This document shows positions 9,501 to 17,021 of a stretch of 64,000 nucleotides of DNA, one piece after another (position 1 is the first letter of the stretch; each line of letters starts with the position of its first letter). The DNA is from an uncultured Eubacterium sp. (lineage in GTDB: Bacteria > Bacillota > Clostridia > Lachnospirales > Lachnospiraceae). A program made the position numbers and the translations under genes. The DNA lies in assembly GCA_910589595.1 (NCBI GenBank), contig CAJUTM010000007.1, forward strand, positions 1-64,000. Reading direction: 5' to 3'. Below the pieces are notes generated by a model that worked only from the letters and a program-made list of their open reading frames with translations, was not told the DNA's origin and made no database searches.

Positions 9501-9569
9501 GCTTTTGATAATCTTTACAATGATGATGGTTGTGTTGTAAACTATCAGATACAGCAGGTAAACGAATAG
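6525..9569 (+). CDS. Hybrid sensor histidine kinase with REC, HPt and a degenerate GGDEF-like tail
   Basis: 1014 residues. Residues 1-220 hold about seven membrane helices, followed by a coiled coil and the dimerisation domain FLANMSHEIRTPLNAI with His258. The ATPase domain shows LLNLLGNAVKFTN, VADTGIGI and GTGLGLAISS. A degenerate receiver (about 490-600) is followed by a good receiver (VVDDNVINQKV, phosphoacceptor Asp671) and an HPt domain (EAHGLKSAAKS, His822). The last 120 residues resemble a diguanylate cyclase that lost its GGDEF signature (ESDICSRYGDCRYLVLL where R-Y-GGDEF is expected). It therefore contains a full His-Asp-His relay. The start has GAGGAGAGAG at 6 bases. Confidence 0.93.
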   Translation: MVYNINYELAAVAFMILFYLLLKAQYPREIESIHYFANALLIYIVAIILDITSAVMISYASSIPRWLNMFCNTAYFLSVLIFFYFFVRYICKHLLQERMFWERVLSNVVGAGYGMLLISNFFTHWVFRFDENFRYVHGPLYYLVFLVPLYFVVTIGMILVIKNEKFDRRQKICIWLFTLLAVIGPVIQVCFVPDILFSMFTPALALLILLFLLVTPDYKKTVATMEELIQTKEIAEQAQMEAEAATKAKSDFLANMSHEIRTPLNAICGMAELLNHMKLPAKIMEYAENIQVAADNLLDIVNDILDFSKIDAGKVELAEEEYELEVLIHAVEPMISTRLADKDVVFLIDIDPHVPKKMCGDMVRIKQILLNLLGNAVKFTNFGKISLSVHSVWEETGDVCLILEVADTGIGIREEDQKNLFSEFTQVDTKKNRRLQGTGLGLAISSHLAQMMGGDIELSSQYGSGTTFTVTILQKAVDIQPCAAIERNAKYHIFLYEKNAFYQENILKMLRAFPVTYQPVYQLRELSALELHENRQNYLLYDYLSAQESVEAALPYLKEHGVVPIAMLEAQDLWREDIDTYIHKIRKPLHAIAFCRLVAGENTVRTVKIPEKEARVYPSAKALVVDDNVINQKVIQGFLKEYQIGVTRASSGYEALDYMKSGEDFDIIFMDHMMPVMDGVETTEKIRNLDVPHAKQVPIVALTANVIRGAREMFLASGMNDFLAKPINIEKLDDILRRWLPDGRQKEMTSGIPASSAVTVTTEDEGRVSAMDYAAALEYFGGSEEILNEVLDVFCEESHERIREMERLLEEKDYENYIIEAHGLKSAAKSIMANELSEHAKEHEFAGKDGRFAWIDEHGRELLNDYRGFLAMLESDRKLEKEEEFSAVKVLQSEVSKRKGMLEVELDEFLLVYRHLSQLVKRSRQPLHVLTLEISGVTGERRQEAMKILGKAICSALRESDICSRYGDCRYLVLLLGVREGNGAFIAGRVLGAFDNLYNDDGCVVNYQIQQVNE

Positions 9570-9584
9570 GAGGAGTAACGGGTT

Positions 9585-10553
9585 ATGAGAGAATCATTTA
9601 CAGCGCCGCCGATGGATATACTTGTAGTGGACGATAACCGAATCAACCGCAAGGTGACAGAGTCTCTGCTGAAAACGCTGAAAGTGAAAACAGATACGGC
9701 GGACAGCGGCAGGGAGGCAATTGCTAAAATAAAAGAGAAAAAGTATGATTTTGTACTGATGGATTATATGATGCCGGAGATGGATGGCAGGGAGACGCTT
9801 CAGCGTATTCGGGAACTGGACGTTCCCTACAGCGCAACCATTCCCGTCGTTGCCCTCACGGCAAACGGGGAGGAAAACATTGGTGAGCAGTTGATTGCAC
9901 AGGGGTTTGATGATTTTCTTCGAAAACCAATTGATTTGCAGGAGATATGTGATATAATAAAAAGATGGTTGCCGGAGATTGAGGGGCTGGATACAGAGCA
10001 GGGTATCGCTCAGGCCGGAGGCTGTGAGTTGTATCGGGAAATTTTAGGTGACTTCTATATTATGATAGAGCCGAAAGCAAAGAAAATCGAAACATTATTG
10101 GCAGACCGTATGTTTCACGATTACACGATAGAAGTCCATGCATTAAAAAGTACGGCCCGCCTCATTGGCGCCACGGAATTATCGGAGCGTTGTTATCGTC
10201 TGGAGCAGTTGGGAAAGGCAGAGAAGGAAGAGGAGTTAGTTCGGGAGACGCCGGAGATGCTTGCCCTGTACCGCAAATACATAACGATTTTGCGTCCTTA
10301 CGGGGAGCGGGAAAGAGGACAGGAAGAAATTTCTGCCGCGCAATTAATTTTGCTGTTGCAGCGGCTGTATTCTGCAATGGATAATTTTAATTTAGATGAA
10401 GCAGACGATATCATGCGGGAGTTGGAGCGATATCAGATTCCTGCTGGCTGTCGTGAACATATGGAAGTATTGCGCGTCTATGTAGCGGACGTGGCGATAC
10501 AGGATGTTATGGATACGGCGAACCGGATGATTGGGATATTAAAGGCAGACTGA
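9585..10553 (+). CDS. Response regulator receiver-HPt protein
   Basis: 322 residues: an N-terminal receiver (MDILVVDDNRINRKV, acceptor Asp60 in VLMDYMMPEMDG, KPID lysine) and an HPt domain with His185 in EVHALKSTARLIGA, then about 80 helical residues. It has no DNA-binding domain, so it should pass phosphate rather than bind DNA. It starts 15 bases after the hybrid kinase and repeats that protein's own REC-HPt order, so it is probably a partner or branch of the same relay. Confidence 0.92.
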   Translation: MRESFTAPPMDILVVDDNRINRKVTESLLKTLKVKTDTADSGREAIAKIKEKKYDFVLMDYMMPEMDGRETLQRIRELDVPYSATIPVVALTANGEENIGEQLIAQGFDDFLRKPIDLQEICDIIKRWLPEIEGLDTEQGIAQAGGCELYREILGDFYIMIEPKAKKIETLLADRMFHDYTIEVHALKSTARLIGATELSERCYRLEQLGKAEKEEELVRETPEMLALYRKYITILRPYGERERGQEEISAAQLILLLQRLYSAMDNFNLDEADDIMRELERYQIPAGCREHMEVLRVYVADVAIQDVMDTANRMIGILKAD

Positions 10554-10568
10554 AAAAGGAGAGTTCAT

Positions 10569-11348
10569 ATGGAAAACGTGCAAAAAGAGCAGATACTGTT
10601 TATCACAGATATTACGAACTTTTTAGTTGAGTCAATCAAGGGTAAGCTGGAGCATTTGGGATACCGCGTAGTTGTTTCCAAATTAAATATAGAAGAGATT
10701 CGCCGTTGTAAAGGACTTTTAGGCGCGATACTGATTCATGTTCAGGAGAACATGGCGGTGAAGACAAAAGAATTGACGTTTCTTAAAGATATTGTTTTGG
10801 AAAATGCGTACCCGATTTTTCTGACTGGAAATATGGACGACGTCAACGCCGTTGAGAAGACGCTTCCCCCGAACATAATTACCGGAGAATTTTACCGGCC
10901 GGTTGATGCGGGAGAACTGTCTGAAAAAGTAAATGTGTTTATCGACGAGCATCGGGGGAAAAATAAAAAGAAAGTTCTTGTTGTCGATGATTCCGGCACG
11001 ACGTTAAGAAACGTTAAGAACTGGCTCGAGCAGAAATATCAGGTGATACTTGCCAATTCGGCGACGATGGCGCTGAAATATCTGACGCTGAACAAACCGG
11101 ATTTAATTCTGCTGGATTATGAAATGCCGGTATGCGATGGCAAGCAGTTGATGGAGATGCTTCGCGCTGACGAGGATTACAGTAAAGTGCCAATCTTTTT
11201 TCTTACCGGAAGAAATGACAGGGAGAGTATCGCACAGGTGACGGTGCTGCGTCCGGCAGGATATTTGCTAAAGACTCTGCCGCCGGCGCAAATTGTCAAG
11301 GCGATAGATGATTTTTTTGAAAAGCAAAAAGGGGAACACGTAGTATAA
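10569..11348 (+). CDS. Double receiver-domain response regulator without output domain
   Basis: 259 residues. The first half (1-125) looks like a receiver fold lacking the acidic pocket and acceptor Asp; the second half is a standard receiver (KKVLVVDDSGTT, Asp183 in LILLDYEMPVCDG, FFLTGR). No DNA-binding, enzymatic or HPt domain follows. Its position at the end of the operon suggests it is the terminal or sink element of the relay started by the hybrid kinase. The ribosome binding site is AAAGGAGAG. Confidence 0.88.
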   Translation: MENVQKEQILFITDITNFLVESIKGKLEHLGYRVVVSKLNIEEIRRCKGLLGAILIHVQENMAVKTKELTFLKDIVLENAYPIFLTGNMDDVNAVEKTLPPNIITGEFYRPVDAGELSEKVNVFIDEHRGKNKKKVLVVDDSGTTLRNVKNWLEQKYQVILANSATMALKYLTLNKPDLILLDYEMPVCDGKQLMEMLRADEDYSKVPIFFLTGRNDRESIAQVTVLRPAGYLLKTLPPAQIVKAIDDFFEKQKGEHVV

Positions 11349-11416
11349 TTTGCATATTTTCTACCAGAATATTGCAGTAAGAGACAAAAGTCAGTTGAAT
11401 TATATGGAGGACAGAA

Positions 11417-12808
11417 ATGGAATTAATAAGTATACGCGAGATATTTCGTGAAAAGGAAAAGTATATCGGACAGACAGTTACAATCGGGGGATGGTTAAGG
11501 AGCGTCCGCGATTCCAAAACGTTTGGCTTTTTAGTTGTCAATGACGGAACTTTTTTCGAGCCGCTGCAGGTTGTGTATGCGGATAAACTTGATAATTTTG
11601 CCGCTATATCAAAGTTAAACATCGGGGCGGCCGTAGTAGTTACGGGAAAGTTAGTTGACACGCCGAATGCCAAACAGCCGTTTGAGATACAGGCAGATGA
11701 AGTGGCGGTAGAGGGGGAATCGACACCGGACTATCCGCTGCAGAAGAAACGCCACTCGTTCGAATACCTGCGCACAATCTCGCATTTGCGCCCGAGAACG
11801 AATACGTTTCAGGCAGTTTTCCGCGTGCGCTCACTGATTGCCTACGCCATTCACAAGTTTTTTCAGGAAAGGGAATTTGTATATGTGCACACCCCGCTTA
11901 TTACCGGTAGTGACTGCGAGGGAGCCGGCGAGATGTTTCGTGTGACGACGCTTGACATGGAGAACCTGCCGCAGACAGAAGATGGCAAAGTTGATTACAG
12001 TAAAGATTTCTTTAATAAAGAGACGAATCTGACCGTGAGCGGCCAGCTCAATGGTGAGACTTATGCGATGGCGTTCAAAAATATATATACGTTTGGCCCG
12101 ACTTTCCGCGCGGAAAATTCCAATACGACGCGTCATGCCGCTGAGTTTTGGATGATAGAGCCGGAGATGGCCTTTGCCGATTTAAAGGATGATATGATGG
12201 TGGCGGAGAGTATGCTCAAATACATTATCCGCTATGTTTTGGAAGAGGCTCCGGAGGAGATGGCATTTTTCAATAAATTCGTAGATAAAGGATTGATAGA
12301 GCGGTTACAGAATGTGGCGGATGCCGAATTTGCCCATGTGACATATACGGAGGCCATTGAACTATTAGAAAAACATAACGAACAGTTTGAGTATAAAGTG
12401 AGCTGGGGATGCGATTTGCAGACAGAGCATGAGCGCTATCTGACGGAAGAGATTTTTAAGCGTCCGGTTTTTGTCACCGATTATCCGAAAGAGATTAAGG
12501 CATTTTATATGAAGATGAATGAGGACAACAAAACGGTGGCGGCTATGGATTGCCTCGTTCCTGGTATCGGGGAAATTATCGGCGGCAGCCAGCGTGAAGA
12601 TGACTATGACAAACTCGTACAGCGCATGGAAGAGTGTGGATTAAACTGTGAGGACTATGATTTTTATCTGGATTTGCGCAAATATGGTACGGCAAGGCAC
12701 GCCGGTTTCGGACTTGGTTTCGAGCGCTGCGTTATGTACCTGACCGGAATGCAGAATATCCGTGATGTTATCCCGTTCCCGCGAACGGTTAATAATTGTG
12801 AATTATAA
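11417..12808 (+). CDS. asnS: Asparaginyl-tRNA synthetase
   Basis: 463 residues, normal length. N-terminal OB fold for anticodon binding (TVTIGGWLRSVRDSKTFGFL), then the class II core with motif 2 (FRAENSNTTRHAAEFWMIEP) and motif 3 (GFGLGFERCVMYLTG). It charges tRNA-Asn with asparagine. The next gene makes asparagine, so the pair links supply and use. AGGA precedes the ATG; I looked for a T-box leader in the 68 bases upstream and found none. Confidence 0.97.
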   Translation: MELISIREIFREKEKYIGQTVTIGGWLRSVRDSKTFGFLVVNDGTFFEPLQVVYADKLDNFAAISKLNIGAAVVVTGKLVDTPNAKQPFEIQADEVAVEGESTPDYPLQKKRHSFEYLRTISHLRPRTNTFQAVFRVRSLIAYAIHKFFQEREFVYVHTPLITGSDCEGAGEMFRVTTLDMENLPQTEDGKVDYSKDFFNKETNLTVSGQLNGETYAMAFKNIYTFGPTFRAENSNTTRHAAEFWMIEPEMAFADLKDDMMVAESMLKYIIRYVLEEAPEEMAFFNKFVDKGLIERLQNVADAEFAHVTYTEAIELLEKHNEQFEYKVSWGCDLQTEHERYLTEEIFKRPVFVTDYPKEIKAFYMKMNEDNKTVAAMDCLVPGIGEIIGGSQREDDYDKLVQRMEECGLNCEDYDFYLDLRKYGTARHAGFGLGFERCVMYLTGMQNIRDVIPFPRTVNNCEL

Positions 12809-12847
12809 AAGATGGAACAAACAAAAATGGAAAAGGAGGATATGAAC

Positions 12848-13855
12848 ATGAATTTAGTAATTCCAGAGGGGTATGAGGCAGCGTTAAACACAAGAGAAAC
12901 CGAGGTGGCGATTAAAAAAGTAAAAGATTTCTTTGAAAAGGCACTGGCGGCAAATCTCAATCTTACGCGTGTGTCGGCGCCGCTTTTTGTTGACCCGCAG
13001 TCAGGCCTCAATGACAACTTAAACGGTGTTGAGCGGCCGGTAGAGTTTGATATCCGTGAGCAGAATGGCAGGGAGGTAGAGATTGTGCATTCTCTGGCAA
13101 AATGGAAGCGATATGCGCTGGGACGTTACCAGTTTCATCATGGCGAGGGATTATACACCGATATGAATGCCATTCGCCGTGACGAGGATACCGATAATAT
13201 CCACTCCATTTTTGTCGACCAATGGGATTGGGAGCGCATTATCAGCAAAGAGGAGCGGAATCTGGCGACCTTACAGAGCATGGTAATCAATGTGTACCGC
13301 GCGTTGCAGGAAACCGAGGATTATCTGGCAACCCAGTACAATTATATTAAAAAATCGCTGCCGCAAAACATCACCTTTGTTACATCGCAGGAGTTAGAAG
13401 ACGCCTATCCGGATAAATCTCCGAAAGAACGTGAGTATGAGGCGGTAAAAGAACACGGAGCCGTTTTCCTTATGAATATCGGTGATAAGCTGGCGTCGGG
13501 CGAACCGCATGACGGCCGTGCGCCGGATTATGACGACTGGTCTCTGAACGGAGATATTATTGTCTACTATCCGGTGCTTGATATGGCGCTGGAGTTATCT
13601 TCCATGGGAATACGCGTGGACGAGGAATCACTGAAAGAACAGCTTGTCAAGGCAGGATGTCCGGAGAGGGAGGAGCTTCCTTTTCAAAAGGCTGTTCTGG
13701 AGAAGAAACTGCCGTATACGATTGGCGGTGGTATCGGACAGTCCCGTATCTGTATGTTTTTCCTGCGCAAGGCTCATATCGGCGAAGTGCAGGCTTCCAT
13801 CTGGCCGGATGACGTGATGGAAGAGGTGGAGAAGAGCAATCTTCATATTTTATAA
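12848..13855 (+). CDS. asnA: Aspartate-ammonia ligase (asparagine synthetase A)
   Basis: 335 residues from ATG 12848, preceded by GGAGGA (12835-12840) at 7 bases; in-frame ATGs at 12812, 12827 and 12842 are less well placed. The sequence shows AsnA features: LTRVSAPLFVDPQSGLNDNL, VHSLAKWKRYALGRY, the GLYTDMNAIRRDED segment, FVDQWDWE and the C-terminal GGGIGQSRICMFFL. It is a homodimeric class II synthetase-like enzyme making asparagine from aspartate, ammonia and ATP. It follows asnS within 40 bases, almost certainly in one operon. Confidence 0.97.
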   Translation: MNLVIPEGYEAALNTRETEVAIKKVKDFFEKALAANLNLTRVSAPLFVDPQSGLNDNLNGVERPVEFDIREQNGREVEIVHSLAKWKRYALGRYQFHHGEGLYTDMNAIRRDEDTDNIHSIFVDQWDWERIISKEERNLATLQSMVINVYRALQETEDYLATQYNYIKKSLPQNITFVTSQELEDAYPDKSPKEREYEAVKEHGAVFLMNIGDKLASGEPHDGRAPDYDDWSLNGDIIVYYPVLDMALELSSMGIRVDEESLKEQLVKAGCPEREELPFQKAVLEKKLPYTIGGGIGQSRICMFFLRKAHIGEVQASIWPDDVMEEVEKSNLHIL

Positions 13856-13880
13856 TTGCCGGAAGGAGTAAAGACGATTT

Positions 13881-15053
13881 ATGGATAATTTCACCTTTTA
13901 TGCACCGACCTATTTTGATTTCGGAAAGGATACGGAAAAACATGCGGCCGATTTGATTTGCCGCTTCGGGGGAACGAAAGTACTGCTCCATTATGGCGGC
14001 GGTTCCATTAAGAAAAACGGCCTTTACCAGTGCGTCGCTGAGAGTCTGGCGCAGGCGGGGATTCCTTTTGTGGAACTCGGCGGGGTAAAGCCGAATCCGC
14101 GCAGCGGTCTGGTATATGAGGGAATCGATTTGTGTAAAAGGGAAAATGTCGATTTTATACTTGCCGTTGGCGGCGGCAGCACGATTGATTCGGCGAAAGC
14201 GATTGCTGCCGGCAGCTTGTATGACGGGGATTTTTTAGATTTTTATCAGGGCAAAGCCAAAATCGAAAAGGCTCTGCCGATTGGCACGATATTGACAATC
14301 GCTGCCGCCGGCAGCGAGGGGTCTCCGAACACGGTTATTACAGATGAAAAAGAATGTATAAAAAAAGGGGCGAAGAGCGATTGCCTCCGCCCGCGTTTTT
14401 CCATTCTCAATCCGGCGCTGACGTGTACGTTACCGCCGTACCAGACGGCGGCCGGCTGTACGGATATTATGATTCATGTATGCGAGAGATATTTTTCCAA
14501 CACGGAAGAAGTAGAGATTACAGACCGTCTCTGCGAGGCCGTATTAAAGACAATTATACATGAGGCGCCGCGTGTAATCAGGGAGCCGGATAATTACGAA
14601 GCGAGAGCCAATATTATGTGGGCCGGTATGCTGGCGCACAATAATATATGCGGCGTGGGACGGGTGCAGGATTGGGCGAGCCATCATATTGAGCATGAGC
14701 TGTCCGCGCTGTACGACGTGACCCACGGTGCGGGACTGGCGGTGATAGCGCCGCTGTGGATGCGCTATGTGCTGGAGAGCAACCCAAACAAGTTCGTACT
14801 CTTTGCCACACGGGTATGGGATATTGCCGCGGACGGGTCAGATTTGCACGGTGTGGCGTTAAAAGGGATCGAAGCTTTTGAGGCATTTTTGAAAGAAATC
14901 GGCATGCCTTCCGGTTTTGCGGAAATCGGAGCGAGGGAAGAAGATATTGAACTTATGACAAAGAAGCTTATGAATGGACGCAGGACAGAGGGAAATTATG
15001 TCAAACTGACGGCGGACGACGTGAAAAAAATATATGAGAGTGCGGTCAGATAG
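13881..15053 (+). CDS. Iron-containing alcohol dehydrogenase, butanol dehydrogenase type
   Basis: 390 residues, usual size. NAD(P)-binding GGGS motif (VGGGSTIDSAKAIAAG), metal ligands in GCTDIMIHVCERYF and DWASHHIEHELSALYDVTHGAG. The sequence is closest in style to the NADH-dependent butanol/aldehyde dehydrogenases of clostridia (YugJ/BdhA group), which reduce aldehydes during fermentation. GGAAGGAG precedes the ATG. It follows asnA by 25 bases and may be read through with it. Confidence 0.93.
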   Translation: MDNFTFYAPTYFDFGKDTEKHAADLICRFGGTKVLLHYGGGSIKKNGLYQCVAESLAQAGIPFVELGGVKPNPRSGLVYEGIDLCKRENVDFILAVGGGSTIDSAKAIAAGSLYDGDFLDFYQGKAKIEKALPIGTILTIAAAGSEGSPNTVITDEKECIKKGAKSDCLRPRFSILNPALTCTLPPYQTAAGCTDIMIHVCERYFSNTEEVEITDRLCEAVLKTIIHEAPRVIREPDNYEARANIMWAGMLAHNNICGVGRVQDWASHHIEHELSALYDVTHGAGLAVIAPLWMRYVLESNPNKFVLFATRVWDIAADGSDLHGVALKGIEAFEAFLKEIGMPSGFAEIGAREEDIELMTKKLMNGRRTEGNYVKLTADDVKKIYESAVR

Positions 15054-15068
15054 AGGAGGATTTGCCGG

Positions 15069-15842
15069 ATGGAGCAAAAAGAGTTTCTTCGCCATATAGA
15101 GGGCTTGGTCGAGTATGCCAGAACAAAGGAAAATCAATTGACAAAAGAAGAAGTCGCCGGTTATTGCAGTGAATTGTCATTGACGGAGCAGCAGTATGAG
15201 CTGTTGTATGCATATTTAAAGGAACATCAGGTTCATGTCGCCGGTTATAAGGCACAGCCGGAAGCATTGGCGTTTGAGGGGGAAACCGCTGAAAAGTCGG
15301 GAGAAAGGGATTCTAAGTATCTGACGGTATACCGTCGGGAACTGCGCGGACTGCCGGAATATTCGCCGGAAGAGAAGAGGCGCTTACTGGAACGTCTCCG
15401 CGCGGGAGACGAAACGGTGACGGGAACGGTCATTGAAGCAAAGTTGAAGAGAGTGGTGACGCTGGCGGGGAAATACCGTGGACGGGGAGTGCCGTTAGAG
15501 GATTTGATTCAGGAGGGCAATCTGGAACTGACATCATGCGTGGCAATGCTCTGTGGCAATCAGGAAGTGGCAGATTTTGAAAAGGCGATGGACCATGCGG
15601 TGCGCAGCCGTCTGATTGAGCTTGTAGACGACGAACTTTCGGATAGCGACAGTATCAGCACGGTGCTGGCGCGGGTCAATTTGCTGATGGAAGCGACAAA
15701 GTCGCTGGCGGAAGAGTACGGACGGATTGCGACGATGGATGAACTGGCGGAATTTGCCCATATGGACAGGGAAGAGATTCAGATGTATGTGGATTTGTCG
15801 GGAAATGCTATCGAGATAGGAAGTGGAGACAGTGAAAAATGA
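15069..15842 (+). CDS. Sigma-70-like protein lacking regions 2.4 and 4
   Basis: 257 residues. The first 50 resemble region 1.1. Residues about 78-150 match region 1.2 to 2.2 (LTVYRRELRGLPEYSPEEKR, then YRGRGVPLEDLIQEGNLEL). The stretch that should melt and read the -10 box (normally FSTYATWWIRQAI) is replaced by FEKAMDHAVRSRLIELVDDE. A region-3-like segment follows (EEYGRIATMDELAEFAHMDR) and the chain ends where region 3.2/4 would begin. It could bind core polymerase through region 2 without recognising promoters. It ends overlapping mutY; ribosome binding site AGAGGAGG. Confidence 0.75.
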   Translation: MEQKEFLRHIEGLVEYARTKENQLTKEEVAGYCSELSLTEQQYELLYAYLKEHQVHVAGYKAQPEALAFEGETAEKSGERDSKYLTVYRRELRGLPEYSPEEKRRLLERLRAGDETVTGTVIEAKLKRVVTLAGKYRGRGVPLEDLIQEGNLELTSCVAMLCGNQEVADFEKAMDHAVRSRLIELVDDELSDSDSISTVLARVNLLMEATKSLAEEYGRIATMDELAEFAHMDREEIQMYVDLSGNAIEIGSGDSEK

Positions 15843-16890
15843 TGAGTATTCATTAGAGGCTTTAGCAGAGCCTCTTTGTTTATGGTATGAAAAAAATAAG
15901 CGCAGTATGCCGTGGAGAGATGACGCCACACCGTATCATGTCTGGCTGTCTGAAATCATGCTGCAGCAGACGCGGATTGAGGCGGTAAAAGAATATTACC
16001 ACCGTTTTACCGAGCGGCTTCCTGATGTGGCGTCACTGGCGGAAGTGCCGGAAGAAGAGCTGATGAAGCTGTGGGAGGGGCTGGGATATTATAACCGCGC
16101 CCGCAATCTGCAAAAGACAGCGCGGCTTGTCATGGAGAGATATGACGGACAGTTGCCGGCGTCTTACGACCTGCTTCTTGAGTTGCCGGGGATTGGCAGT
16201 TATACAGCCGGCGCCATAGCTTCCATTGCCTATGGAATAGCGGCTCCTGCGGTGGACGGCAATGTTTTGCGGGTGACGATGCGCTATCTCAATTGCGACG
16301 ACGACATCATGAAACAATCGGTGCGAAAGAAGATGGAGAGGGCGATTATGGCGGTCATCCCCCGTGAGAAGCCCGATGTGTTCAATCAGGCGCTGATGGA
16401 GCTGGGGGAAGTAATCTGTATTCCCAATGGGAAACCGCTGTGCGGGCAATGTCCGCTTGCCTCTCTGTGTCGGGCGCACGCGGCGGGACGAGAGATGGAA
16501 TTGCCGGTGAAGCCGGAGAAGAAGAGCAGACGCATTGAGAAGCGCACGGTTTTACTTTTGGAGCAGGAGGGCCGGATTGGCATTGTCAGGAGACCGGAGA
16601 AGGGACTTCTCGCCGGTTTGTGGGAATTTCCCGCCCTTGAGGGATATAAAACGCTGCCGTGGATAAAAGAATGGCTGGCCGCAAAAGGAGCGGGGGAAGC
16701 AAAAGTCAGCCGGCTGCAGGGAGGAAAACACATTTTTTCCCATGTCGAATGGCATATGAGAGGCTTTCGGATAGAGGGGATAAAAAGCGGGTGCGAGCCG
16801 GTGCCAGACCTTGTGTGGGTGGAAAAAGAAGAGCTGGAAAACCGCTATGCCCTGCCGGTTGCTTTCCATGCATTTCTCCAGATATTGTGA
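15832..16890 (+). CDS. mutY: A/G-specific adenine glycosylase
   Basis: About 352 residues. Helix-hairpin-helix LPGIGSYTAGAI followed by the catalytic Asp in AVDGNVLRV; Glu in SEIMLQQTRIEAV; iron-sulfur cluster cysteines CIPNGKPLCGQCPLASLC; NUDIX-like C-terminal domain that recognises 8-oxoG (KTLPWIKEWL onward). It removes A paired with 8-oxoG and so complements MutM. Two GTG starts are possible, 15823 and 15832; I prefer 15832 because the upstream AGGA then has workable spacing. Either overlaps the preceding gene. Confidence 0.95.
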   Translation: MKNDEYSLEALAEPLCLWYEKNKRSMPWRDDATPYHVWLSEIMLQQTRIEAVKEYYHRFTERLPDVASLAEVPEEELMKLWEGLGYYNRARNLQKTARLVMERYDGQLPASYDLLLELPGIGSYTAGAIASIAYGIAAPAVDGNVLRVTMRYLNCDDDIMKQSVRKKMERAIMAVIPREKPDVFNQALMELGEVICIPNGKPLCGQCPLASLCRAHAAGREMELPVKPEKKSRRIEKRTVLLLEQEGRIGIVRRPEKGLLAGLWEFPALEGYKTLPWIKEWLAAKGAGEAKVSRLQGGKHIFSHVEWHMRGFRIEGIKSGCEPVPDLVWVEKEELENRYALPVAFHAFLQIL

Positions 16891-16916
16891 GTAAATAGTA
16901 AAAAATATTCATTTAA

Positions 16917-16932
16917 TCACAATATATAGTGG
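16917..16932. promoter_or_regulatory. NrdR box overlapping the nrdD promoter
   Basis: TCACAATATATAGTGG fits the NrdR-box consensus (ACACwATATATwGTGT-like) and overlaps the -35 of the nrdD promoter, TGGACA (16930-16935), 17-base spacer, TATAAT (16953-16958). NrdR is the known repressor of ribonucleotide reductase genes; the gene for it is not in this window. I see only one clear box, where two are usual. Confidence 0.65.
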
Positions 16933-16958
16933 ACAACAATACCAACAGGTGATATAAT
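16930..16958 (+). promoter_or_regulatory. Promoter of nrdD
   Basis: TGGACA, 17 bases, TATAAT; the NrdR-type box covers the -35, consistent with repression by blocking polymerase. Confidence 0.65.
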
Positions 16959-17021
16959 GAACGGCATAGGGAAAATATCAGAAGTAAGGTATTGGTTTCC
17001 GAGGAAAGGAGAATTACGAAA

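Noticed and set aside
11349..11416. T-box leader for asnS
   Set aside because: Only 68 bases separate the genes; no T-box sequence (UGGN) or terminator/antiterminator pair is visible.
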